Origin: Undibacterium sp. YM2
GTDB taxonomy: Bacteria > Pseudomonadota > Gammaproteobacteria > Burkholderiales > Burkholderiaceae_D
Assembly: GCF_009937975.1 (NCBI RefSeq)
Contig: NZ_AP018441.1
Coordinates: 1,240,001 to 1,304,000, forward strand
Reading direction: 5' to 3'
DNA: 64,000 nt
Part shown: in pieces, positions 9,322 through 17,163 of the stretch
Numbering within the stretch: position 1 is the stretch's first letter
Layout of the letters: every line of letters starts with the position of its first letter
The notes under the pieces: model-generated
What the model saw: the letters and a program-made list of their open reading frames with translations, nothing else
Database searches by the model: none
What the model was told of the DNA's origin: nothing
Position numbers and translations under genes: made by a program

Positions 9322-9404
9322 GTTTAACTTAATTCGTTTAACCTAATTCGCTTTACTTAATTTGTTTAACAAATTTAGCTGACTGAATTCGTTTTGCTTA
9401 TTTC
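9322..9404 (+). repeat. 14-bp AT-rich tandem repeat, six imperfect copies, upstream of prkA
   Basis: Units of the form GTTTAACTTAATTC follow head to tail at 9322, 9336, 9350, 9364, 9378 (13 bases) and 9391. The first two copies differ at one base and later copies are degenerate. The array ends about 170 bases before the prkA start. The rest of the 430-base gap between the EAL gene and prkA holds no gene. A 6-bp dyad ACTACA/TGTAGT near 9455-9475 may belong to the promoter. Confidence 0.7.
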
Positions 9405-9572
9405 CAACATTTTGCACAGAGTAACAATTTCGTCTGCACGTTTTGATAATTTCAACTACACTAAAGTTGTAGTGTGCTGGCTGGCAATTAATTTGATGTG
9501 ATCAGTTTGATTTGAATTGCCACCAGACCGGTTCGGTATTTGCAAGTTTTCTGCTTATCCATGGAGGTCGGG

Positions 9573-11495
9573 ATGAATATCTTTGACAACTACACCGCGC
9601 GGTATGAACGTACTCGTGAAGAAGAGTATTCCATGCAGGAATACCTGGATCTTTGTAAAAAGGACAGGCTGGTATATGCCAGCGCTTCAGAGCGCATGCT
9701 GGCTGCCATCGGTGAGCCTGAGCTGGTTGATACCCGGCACGACTCGCGGCTCTCACGCATCTTCTCAAATAAAGTCATCAAGATCTATCCTGCCTTCCGT
9801 GAATTTTACGGCATGGAAGAAGTCATAGAACAAGTCGTTTCCTATTTCCGCCATGCTGCGCAAGGTCTGGAAGAGCGCAAGCAAATCCTGTATCTGCTGG
9901 GTCCTGTCGGTGGTGGTAAATCGTCCATTGCGGAGAGGCTGAAATCGCTGATGGAGAAGATACCTTTCTACTGCATCAAGGGCTCACCCGTCAATGAATC
10001 ACCTCTCGGTTTGTTCAACGAAGATGAAGACGGGATTTTGCTCGAAGAAGATTTTGGTATTCCTCGCCGTTACCTGAAAAATATACCCAGCCCATGGGCG
10101 GTCAAGCGCCTGCATGAGTTCAATGGTGATATCAACCAGTTCCGTGTGGTCAAACGCTACCCCTCGGTATTGAAGCAGATTGCCGTTTCCAAAACTGAAC
10201 CAGGTGACGAAAACAATCAGGATATCTCTTCTCTAGTTGGAAAGGTCGATATCCGCAAGCTTGAAGAATATGCACAGGATGATCCTGATGCCTACAGTTA
10301 TTCAGGTGGTCTGTGCCTGGCGAATCAGGGCTTGATGGAATTCGTAGAAATGTTCAAGGCGCCGATCAAGGTCTTGCATCCCTTACTGACTGCTACCCAG
10401 GAAGGTAATTTTAAGGGTACAGAGGGCTTTGGTGCGATACCGTTTGAAGGCATCATCCTGGCTCACTCGAATGAGTCAGAATGGAAAACCTTCAAGAACA
10501 ATAAGAATAATGAAGCCTTCCTTGACCGTATTTACATCGTCAAAGTACCGTATTGCCTGCGCGTCAATGATGAAATAAAAATTTACGAAAAACTGGTGCG
10601 CACTTCTTCACTGGCAGCCGCACCATGTGCTCCTGGCACACTGAAAATGATGGCGCAATTTGCCGTGTTGTCGCGCCTGAAAGAGCCTGAGAATTCCAGC
10701 ATCTTCAGCAAGATGCAGGTCTATGATGGTGAGAACCTCAAGGACACCGATCCCAAGGCCAAGTCACGGCAGGAATATGCTGATTATGCCGGTGTCGATG
10801 AGGGCATGAATGGTCTGTCAACACGCTTCGCCTTCAAGATTTTATCCAAGGTGTTTAACTTCGATAATACCGAGGTAGCGGCCAACCCCGTGCATTTGCT
10901 ATATGTGCTGGAGCAGCAGATAGAACGTGAGCAATTTGCGCCAGAGATTGAGCAAAAATATGTGTCCTACATCAAGGAATATCTGGCACAACGCTATGCA
11001 GAATTCATAGGCAAGGAAATCCAGACGGCTTACCTGGAAAGTTATTCCGAATATGGCCAGAACATCTTTGACCGTTATGTGACCTTTGCCGATTTCTGGA
11101 TACAGGATCAGGAATTCCGCGATCCCGATACCGGTGAGAGTTTTGACCGCGATGCCCTGAACAATGAACTGGAAAAAATAGAAAAACCGGCAGGTATTTC
11201 CAACCCTAAAGACTTCCGTAACGAAATCGTCAATTTCGTGTTGAGGGCGAGGGCACAGAATGCAGGTAAAAATCCAGCCTGGACCAGTTATGAAAAACTG
11301 CGCACGGTCATCGAGAAAAAAATGTTCTCGAATACAGAAGAATTATTACCCGTCATTTCCTTCAATGCCAAAGCCAGTGCCGACGATTCGAACAAGCATC
11401 AGGAATTTGTTGAGCGCATGGTCGCTAAAGGTTATACCGCTAAACAGGTACGCCTGTTATGTGAATGGTATTTGCGGGTAAGGAAATCTTCTTGA
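9573..11495 (+). CDS. prkA: PrkA family serine protein kinase
   Basis: Cytoplasmic Ser/Thr kinase related to E. coli YeaG, linked in other bacteria to nutrient and stationary-phase stress. It has 640 residues, the normal length, from the ATG at 9573, which has GGAGG 8 bases upstream. N-terminal AAA-like domain with Walker A GPVGGGKSS (about residue 110) and the conserved CIKGSPVNESPLGLF stretch; the C-terminal half carries the PrkA kinase domain. First gene of a three-gene operon with yeaH and spoVR, the conserved prkA-yeaH-ycgB arrangement of proteobacteria. Confidence 0.96.
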   Translation: MNIFDNYTARYERTREEEYSMQEYLDLCKKDRLVYASASERMLAAIGEPELVDTRHDSRLSRIFSNKVIKIYPAFREFYGMEEVIEQVVSYFRHAAQGLEERKQILYLLGPVGGGKSSIAERLKSLMEKIPFYCIKGSPVNESPLGLFNEDEDGILLEEDFGIPRRYLKNIPSPWAVKRLHEFNGDINQFRVVKRYPSVLKQIAVSKTEPGDENNQDISSLVGKVDIRKLEEYAQDDPDAYSYSGGLCLANQGLMEFVEMFKAPIKVLHPLLTATQEGNFKGTEGFGAIPFEGIILAHSNESEWKTFKNNKNNEAFLDRIYIVKVPYCLRVNDEIKIYEKLVRTSSLAAAPCAPGTLKMMAQFAVLSRLKEPENSSIFSKMQVYDGENLKDTDPKAKSRQEYADYAGVDEGMNGLSTRFAFKILSKVFNFDNTEVAANPVHLLYVLEQQIEREQFAPEIEQKYVSYIKEYLAQRYAEFIGKEIQTAYLESYSEYGQNIFDRYVTFADFWIQDQEFRDPDTGESFDRDALNNELEKIEKPAGISNPKDFRNEIVNFVLRARAQNAGKNPAWTSYEKLRTVIEKKMFSNTEELLPVISFNAKASADDSNKHQEFVERMVAKGYTAKQVRLLCEWYLRVRKSS

Positions 11496-11551
11496 TCGCA
11501 GCATGGACAGAAGAGTAAAGCAGGGAATTTGAGGGCAAACGGGAGAGCATT

Positions 11552-12823
11552 TTGGTTCATTTGATTGACCGGCGTGTCCAGGGTAAAAATAAGTCTGCCC
11601 CGAATCGCGAACGCTTTTTGCGTCGCTATAAAGGGCAGATCAAGGATGCTGTTGCCAGAGCAGTTAAAGGTCGTTCTATCACTGACATAGAAAGTGGTGA
11701 ACGCATTTCCATCCCCGTCAAGGATGTCAGTGAACCGACTTTTGGTCATGCCCATGGCGGTGTCTGGGAAGGTGTGCAGCCAGGTAATGAGCAATATCAG
11801 CGCGGTGACCAGGTAGCCAGGCCCAAAGGTGGTAGTGGTGGTTCCGGCAAAGGGCAGGGCGGCAATAGTGAAGACCCCAGCGAAGATGATTTTGTTTTTC
11901 AGTTGTCGCGCGAAGAGTTCATGAATTACTTCTTCGAAGATCTGGAATTGCCGAATATGGTCAAGACCCAGCTGACTTCGACGACCGATTTCAAGAGCCA
12001 GCGTGCTGGTTATAAAACTTCAGGTACGGCATCCAGTCTGCATGTGCTGCGCTCTTTGCGCGGTGCCATGGGAAGGCGCATAGCGGTGGGTGGCAAGTCT
12101 GCCCGCAGACTCAAAGATGCAGAAGCAGAAATGACAGTCTTGCTGGAAGTGGGTGTGGACTCCAAAGATCCGCACTTCGTCGCACTCAAGCAGGAGATAC
12201 ATCATCTGCGTACCCGTTTGCTGGCCATCCCTTTTCTTGATCCATTTGACCTGCGTTACAGCAACCGCGTCAAAGTGCCCAAACCAGCCAGCCAGTGCGT
12301 GATGTTTTGCCTGCTGGATGTATCCGGCTCCATGGATGAGCAAAAGAAAGATACGGCAAAACGCTTCTTTATTTTGCTGTACCTGTTCCTGACACGTGCC
12401 TATGAAAAAATAGAAGTCGTCTTCATACGTCATCACACAACGGCGCTGGAAGTGGATGAAGATGCTTTTTTCCATTCGCGTGAATCGGGTGGTACCATCG
12501 TTTCTTCAGCCCTGAACCTGCTTTCGCAAATCGTGCGTGAACGTTATGCCGCATCTGACTGGAATGTGTATGTGGCCCAGGCCTCGGATGGTGATAACTG
12601 GGACAATGATTCTGCCACCTGCAAGCAATTGCTCATCAATAGCATCATGCCCCTGGTGCAATATTATGCCTATGTAGAAATTACCGATGGTCAGCCGCAA
12701 AACCTGTGGCTGGAATATGAAAAAGTGGCCGAGCAAAGTGCACACTTTGCGATGCAAAAAATAGAAACACCGGCGGATATTTATCCGGTTTTTCGGGAAC
12801 TGTTCAAGAAGCAGCCGAAATGA
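11552..12823 (+). CDS. yeaH: YeaH/YhbH family protein (DUF444)
   Basis: Protein of 423 residues that always travels with PrkA. The family's conserved start (xxxIIDRR, here VHLIDRR) begins at a TTG codon at 11552 with GGGAG 7 bases upstream, so TTG is the likely start. A Gly/Ser-rich linker (about residues 90-110) precedes a von Willebrand A-like domain with the metal-site pattern DVSGSMDE (about residue 255) and RHHTTALEVDEDAFF. It probably assists PrkA signalling; the molecular function is not established. 56 bases after prkA and 8 bases before spoVR. Confidence 0.93.
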   Translation: MVHLIDRRVQGKNKSAPNRERFLRRYKGQIKDAVARAVKGRSITDIESGERISIPVKDVSEPTFGHAHGGVWEGVQPGNEQYQRGDQVARPKGGSGGSGKGQGGNSEDPSEDDFVFQLSREEFMNYFFEDLELPNMVKTQLTSTTDFKSQRAGYKTSGTASSLHVLRSLRGAMGRRIAVGGKSARRLKDAEAEMTVLLEVGVDSKDPHFVALKQEIHHLRTRLLAIPFLDPFDLRYSNRVKVPKPASQCVMFCLLDVSGSMDEQKKDTAKRFFILLYLFLTRAYEKIEVVFIRHHTTALEVDEDAFFHSRESGGTIVSSALNLLSQIVRERYAASDWNVYVAQASDGDNWDNDSATCKQLLINSIMPLVQYYAYVEITDGQPQNLWLEYEKVAEQSAHFAMQKIETPADIYPVFRELFKKQPK

Positions 12824-12831
12824 GGTAATCC

Positions 12832-14373
12832 ATGGAAAACGACCATGTCAGCCCCAGGAAAAAACATGCCCATGCCCTGCCCGAACAATCAGAATGGACT
12901 TTCGACCTGATAGAGCAGGCGCATGAAGAAATACGTCGTGTGGCCGAGCAATTTGGCCTAGATACTTACCCGAATCAGCTAGAGATCATTACTGCTGAGC
13001 AGATGATGGACGCCTATGCCTCGGTGGGCATGCCAGTCTCCTATAATCACTGGTCTTTCGGCAAGCATTTCCTGTCTACCGAAAAAAGCTATAAGCGCGG
13101 GCAAATGGGGCTGGCCTATGAGATAGTCATCAATTCCAACCCCTGCATTTCCTACCTCATGGAAGAGAATAGCCTGACCATGCAGGCACTGGTTATTGCG
13201 CATGCTGCCTACGGGCATAATTCCTTTTTCAAGGGGAATTACTTGTTCCGTACCTGGACGGATGCCGAGGCGATTATTGACTATATGCTGTTCGCCAAGA
13301 ATTATGTTGCCGACTGCGAACAGCGTTATGGCATGGAAGCGGTGGAACTCATCATCGATTCCTGCCATGCCTTGCAGAATTATGGGGTGGATCGATATAA
13401 ACGCCCGGCCCGCATCTCCCTGGCTGAAGAACGGGAACGTCAGGAAGAGCGCGAGAAGTACATGCAGTCCCAGGTCAATGATTTGTGGCGCACGATACCG
13501 AGGCGCAATGAAGCACCTGAGAGTATGGTCAAACAGCGTTTCCCGGCAGAGCCGCAAGAAAATCTCTTGTATTTCATCGAGAAATATTCTCCGCTGCTGG
13601 AACCCTGGCAACGTGAGATCGTGCGCATCATACGCAAGGTGTCGCAATATTTTTATCCGCAGCGTCAGACCCAGGTCATGAACGAGGGCTGGGCCACCTT
13701 CTGGCATTACACCATATTGCAACAACTGTATGAAGAAGGCGTCGTTGGAGACGGCTTCATGATGGAGTTTTTGCAGAGTCATACCAATGTCGTGTATCAG
13801 CCGCCGGTAGGCAGCCGCTACTTTAACGGCATCAACCCATATGCGTTGGGCTTTGCCATGATGCGCGATATACGCCGCATCTGTGAAGACCCAACGGCGG
13901 AAGACCGGGAGTGGTTCCCAGACTTTGCCGGTTCTGACTGGCAAAAAACCTTGCAGTTTGCCATGCGCAATTTCAAGGATGAAAGCTTTATTGCCCAGTT
14001 CCTGTCTCCGAAACTGATGCGTGACTTTCATTTCTTTTCCATTCTTGACGATGACAGCAAGGATAAACTGCTGATCTCTGCAATTCATGATGAGCATGGC
14101 TACCGTTATCTGCGCGAGCAACTGGCAGGGCAATATAATCTTGGTAACCGCGAACCCAATATTCAGGTCTGGTCCGTCGATATGCAGGGGGACCGGGCCC
14201 TGACCCTGCGCCATACCCAATACCTGCGCCGCCCACTGAATCCGCAAACAGGAGAAATGCTCAAGCATGTGGCCAGGTTATGGGGTTTTGATGTGTATCT
14301 GGAAACAGTTGATCCTGAGTCCAAAGTCCTGGCCAGGCAGGAGTGCAAATGGGAAAAACGCAACAGGCCCTGA
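12832..14373 (+). CDS. spoVR: SpoVR family protein (YcgB-like)
   Basis: Third gene of the prkA operon, 513 residues, the usual size. The ATG at 12832 has GAGG 6 bases upstream. Typical features are SYNHWSFGKHF, the all-helical middle, and NEGWATFWHYT, which carries a possible metal-binding His. In Bacillus the homologue affects spore cortex formation; in proteobacteria the operon is stress- and stationary-phase-linked. Function in this organism is unknown. A weak hairpin (CCTGA/TCAGG, 14370-14383) follows the stop. Confidence 0.94.
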   Translation: MENDHVSPRKKHAHALPEQSEWTFDLIEQAHEEIRRVAEQFGLDTYPNQLEIITAEQMMDAYASVGMPVSYNHWSFGKHFLSTEKSYKRGQMGLAYEIVINSNPCISYLMEENSLTMQALVIAHAAYGHNSFFKGNYLFRTWTDAEAIIDYMLFAKNYVADCEQRYGMEAVELIIDSCHALQNYGVDRYKRPARISLAEERERQEEREKYMQSQVNDLWRTIPRRNEAPESMVKQRFPAEPQENLLYFIEKYSPLLEPWQREIVRIIRKVSQYFYPQRQTQVMNEGWATFWHYTILQQLYEEGVVGDGFMMEFLQSHTNVVYQPPVGSRYFNGINPYALGFAMMRDIRRICEDPTAEDREWFPDFAGSDWQKTLQFAMRNFKDESFIAQFLSPKLMRDFHFFSILDDDSKDKLLISAIHDEHGYRYLREQLAGQYNLGNREPNIQVWSVDMQGDRALTLRHTQYLRRPLNPQTGEMLKHVARLWGFDVYLETVDPESKVLARQECKWEKRNRP

Positions 14374-14472
14374 GTTTTTCAGGCTGGCAGAGGGGTGGGC
14401 TTAAATCCCGGTGGCGACTGTGCTGTCTATCAGTTAGAATGAAAAACGATTATCAGAAGACGGAGACGCGCC

Positions 14473-14778
14473 ATGTATCTGGACCACCCAAAAATTTCTG
14501 CCACTAATAGCGAAACCGAACCAGACCGTATAGAGCGCCTGAGCCGTGTCTATGGTTATGCGATGGGGCTGGCAGATATTGATGGCAATACCGTCTGTAT
14601 TACCAAACTGGCCAAGATACATGATCACAAAGGCACGCTGATGGTGATCTGGTACGATGCACCTACACAGGCAGAAAAGAATTATTTTGTACGTGCCTGG
14701 AATAGCCGTATTGGCGACGAAACCGAGATAGTCGAGCATGCCCTGATGCTCAATGAGCCGGTTTCCAACGCGGAATAA
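14473..14778 (+). CDS. Hypothetical protein, 101 residues
   Basis: I do not recognise the family. The frame has a sensible start (ATG with ACGGAGACG upstream), no signal peptide and no membrane segment. It reads as a small soluble alpha/beta domain with the core LADIDGNTVCITKLAKIHDHKGTL and VIWYDAP. It lies 99 bases after spoVR on the same strand and may be co-transcribed. Coding character looks real because the composition is ordinary for a protein and other frames are broken. Confidence 0.65.
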   Translation: MYLDHPKISATNSETEPDRIERLSRVYGYAMGLADIDGNTVCITKLAKIHDHKGTLMVIWYDAPTQAEKNYFVRAWNSRIGDETEIVEHALMLNEPVSNAE

Positions 14779-14855
14779 GTAAGTCCCGCCCGCTGTTCAA
14801 AGGGAAGTCAATAGCACATGACTGGCTTGATGCCTGTCATGTGCGCTGTTACTGC

Positions 14856-15536
14856 TCAGTGCTTCAGATCTCCTAGTAAATCAGAAATACCAGCCCAGCC
14901 AATTTCTATCCCTATACAGAGCAAAATAAAGGCAGACAGTCGCAGCAAGACGATGGCACCGACATCGCCGAGTATTCTCTCCATATTGCGGGCAAAGCGA
15001 TAACACAGGTAAATGACCAGACTGGTCAGCAAGACGCCTATCAGTGAGGCGATGCCGGTAATGATCCAATCGACAGGCTTATGCGGCATCTGCGTACCCA
15101 GCGTGACTGAAGCGGCGATGGTGCCCGGCCCCACGGTCAAGGGGAAGCTGAAAGGATAAAAACTGCGGCGGCGCAATTCTTCACGGGTCCAGCTGCCACC
15201 ATGGGATGCGGCGACAGAATTGCGCAAATTATCCTGGCCCTGGTCGTTCAATAATTTCCAACCCGCCATGGCAACCACGATCCCACCGGCGACCCTGACG
15301 ATGGGCAGGGAGATGCCAAAAAAATCCAGTACGTAAGAGCCTATGAAGATGGCGCCCATGAGCAGGAAAAAACAATTCAGGGCTATGCGTTTTGCCAGCC
15401 GGTTAGCCAGTGGTGGCTCTATCGGTCCTGTCATGGACAAGAAGATAGGTGCAATGGCAATGGGGTTCAGGATGGGCAGCAAGGTGATCGGTACTACGAT
15501 CAGGGCCTTGAAAAATATGATCATCGTGATGCTCAT
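14856..15536 (-). CDS. MarC family integral membrane protein
   Basis: Inner-membrane protein of 226 residues with six hydrophobic segments, of the MarC/YchE/YhgN (NAAT) family. Family cues: PILNPIAIAPIFLSMTG in the first third and AFPLTVGPGTIAA-like FPLTVGPGTIAASVTLG in the middle. Start at 15536 has AGGAG 6 bases upstream. Members were once named for multiple antibiotic resistance, but that link was not confirmed, and the transported substrate, if any, is unknown. Single transcription unit, facing the hypothetical gene. Confidence 0.88.
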   Translation of the reverse strand: MSITMIIFFKALIVVPITLLPILNPIAIAPIFLSMTGPIEPPLANRLAKRIALNCFFLLMGAIFIGSYVLDFFGISLPIVRVAGGIVVAMAGWKLLNDQGQDNLRNSVAASHGGSWTREELRRRSFYPFSFPLTVGPGTIAASVTLGTQMPHKPVDWIITGIASLIGVLLTSLVIYLCYRFARNMERILGDVGAIVLLRLSAFILLCIGIEIGWAGISDLLGDLKH

Positions 15537-15707
15537 GAATACTCCTAGTCATTGGGCTAATGATTATGCATCAGAAATCCGGCTACCGCGACTGTCAGGC
15601 CAGGCTTTGAAGTACAAATTGATACTTTTTGCAGATGGATGGCAGTATTCGCATGACCTACAATATATTCATGATGTAATGTACAGTAGATCTGCGACCG
15701 TAAATAT

Positions 15708-16130
15708 ATGAATGCATTGTATAAATTCTCTGCTTTGGCAGCCCTGGGTCTGTTGACAGCTTGCGAGACTGCTCCTCTTTCTTACCTGAGTGGCAAGCCT
15801 GACCGTCCTTTGATTGACCATGAATATCCGGTTCGTATTGTGGCTGTCGATCAGACTTATTATTTCCAGGGCCCGGTTTCTGTAACCCCTGGCAAGCATC
15901 TGGTGACGCTGGAGCTTCGCCATTCCTCTTCTCGTCTGCCTACCCAGAAGACACTGGCTCTCGACGTCCAGCCATGCACCCGTTACTACCTCACGGCCAA
16001 GAAAATATCCCTGATGGAAAGTAAATGGGAGCCGCGTATCTTCGACACTGAGCAGGTAGGCGGATGTAACGCTGAAGAAGAATTGAAGAAAGCCAGTGCT
16101 TCTGCCGGGCTTGCGGTATCCCGTTCATAA
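15708..16130 (+). CDS. Putative small lipoprotein
   Basis: 140 residues with a lipoprotein signal peptide: MNALYKFSALAALGLLTAC, lipobox LLTAC with the acyl-accepting Cys at 19. The mature part is about 120 residues of mainly beta character (IVAVDQTYYFQGPVSVTPGK, LVTLELRHSSS) and has two further cysteines (PCTRYYL and GGCNAEE) that could form a disulfide. Family not recognised. It is likely periplasmic, anchored to a membrane; Asp is absent at position +2, which favours the outer membrane. Monocistronic by position. Confidence 0.75.
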   Translation: MNALYKFSALAALGLLTACETAPLSYLSGKPDRPLIDHEYPVRIVAVDQTYYFQGPVSVTPGKHLVTLELRHSSSRLPTQKTLALDVQPCTRYYLTAKKISLMESKWEPRIFDTEQVGGCNAEEELKKASASAGLAVSRS

Positions 16131-16211
16131 AATTTGCAGGCACGGCATCGACTTAAGTGCAAGAAGCTGGGTATTTGCTTAAAATAGAAAGCCATAGGCA
16201 ATCTTTAGCCC

Positions 16212-16712
16212 ATGCCCGGCAAACTCATGAGCATCAGTTTCTCTCCCTTACTTCCTGAACATCAGGACTTGCTTTGGAATTTTCTGCACGTCGCTTTGTG
16301 GGACCCGCCGCCCGCGGGTTTGCGTCCGCTGGAAACCCTGCAACTGCCTCATGTACGCATCTATGCCGAAGACTGGGGGCGTGCCAGCGATATCGGCGTC
16401 ATCGCCAAGATTGAGGGCGAAGATGCACCCATAGGCGCCTGCTGGATGCGCCTCGTGCCAGATCGCATGGGGCTGGCGTATATCAATGAACATACACCGC
16501 AGCTTGGCATTGCACTTTTGCCCGACTGGCAGCACAAGGGCTATGGCAAATTAATGATGCTGGCAGCATTGGATGCGGCACGCCAGCGTGGCATAGAACA
16601 GGTTTCTCTGACCGTGCATCCACAAAACCCGGCTGCTGGCATGTATGGCTCTTGCGGTTTTGTGCAGACCGGTATCAGGAATTCTTATCTGCTCATGCAG
16701 GTCACGCTATAA
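16212..16712 (+). CDS. GNAT family N-acetyltransferase
   Basis: 166 residues, or 161 if the ATG at 16227 is used; neither has a strong ribosome site. The acetyl-CoA binding signature of GNAT enzymes is visible as LGIALLPDWQHKGYGKLMM (motif A, about residues 98-116), followed by LDAARQRGIEQVSLTVHPQNPAAGMYGSCGF-type motif B, shown by NPAAGMYGSCGF. The substrate cannot be told from the sequence. It lies 38 bases before the isomerase gene, possibly co-transcribed. Confidence 0.85.
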   Translation: MPGKLMSISFSPLLPEHQDLLWNFLHVALWDPPPAGLRPLETLQLPHVRIYAEDWGRASDIGVIAKIEGEDAPIGACWMRLVPDRMGLAYINEHTPQLGIALLPDWQHKGYGKLMMLAALDAARQRGIEQVSLTVHPQNPAAGMYGSCGFVQTGIRNSYLLMQVTL

Positions 16713-16750
16713 AATTCAGCCACATTTTCTCAAATCATCAGAAAGAAAAC

Positions 16751-17110
16751 ATGCCTCATCTGACCGTAGAATATTCCAGTAATCTGCCCTTGCAAGCCAG
16801 GGAGTTACTATTGCAAATTAATGAATCTTTAGCTGAGACAGGGCATTTCAAGGAGATCGATATCAAGAGCCGGGCAATCCGCTTTGATGAGGTGGTCATT
16901 GGCACCGAGCCTGCTGCACGGGCTTTTTTGCATGCCAGGCTGCTGATATTGAAAGGGCGCAGCACCGAAGTCAAACGTGAATTATCAGAGCGTGTGCTGG
17001 CGGTTATCCAAGCTGCACAAGCCTGGCCGCAAGGGCTGGATGTGCAGCTTTGTGTAGAGGTACTGGAAATTGACAAGGAAACTTATGCAAAGGCGCATCT
17101 GGCTAATTGA
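16751..17110 (+). CDS. 5-carboxymethyl-2-hydroxymuconate delta-isomerase family protein
   Basis: Small tautomerase-superfamily enzyme of 119 residues. The family start MPHLTVEYSSN, with Pro-1 as catalytic base after Met removal, begins at the ATG 16751 with AAGAAA upstream, although the frame is open further back. CHMI enzymes act in homoprotocatechuate breakdown, but none of the other hpa genes is nearby, so the physiological substrate here is uncertain. Faces the TonB receptor gene. Confidence 0.85.
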   Translation: MPHLTVEYSSNLPLQARELLLQINESLAETGHFKEIDIKSRAIRFDEVVIGTEPAARAFLHARLLILKGRSTEVKRELSERVLAVIQAAQAWPQGLDVQLCVEVLEIDKETYAKAHLAN

Positions 17111-17134
17111 TAAGGCCATCAAAGCCATAGCATA

Positions 17135-17155
17135 AAGCCACAGCGCCTTTGGCTT
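17135..17155. terminator. Hairpin between convergent genes
   Basis: AAGCCA (17135-17140) pairs with TGGCTT (17150-17155), with A/T extension on both sides, in the gap between the isomerase gene and the TonB receptor gene. It could end transcripts from either side. The T run is short, so confidence is moderate. Confidence 0.4.
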
Positions 17156-17163
17156 AATCCACT

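Noticed and set aside
12979..14268. A 429-codon minus-strand frame inside spoVR
   Set aside because: Fully opposite a well-recognised gene, no ribosome site, no recognisable domain; a by-product of codon bias.
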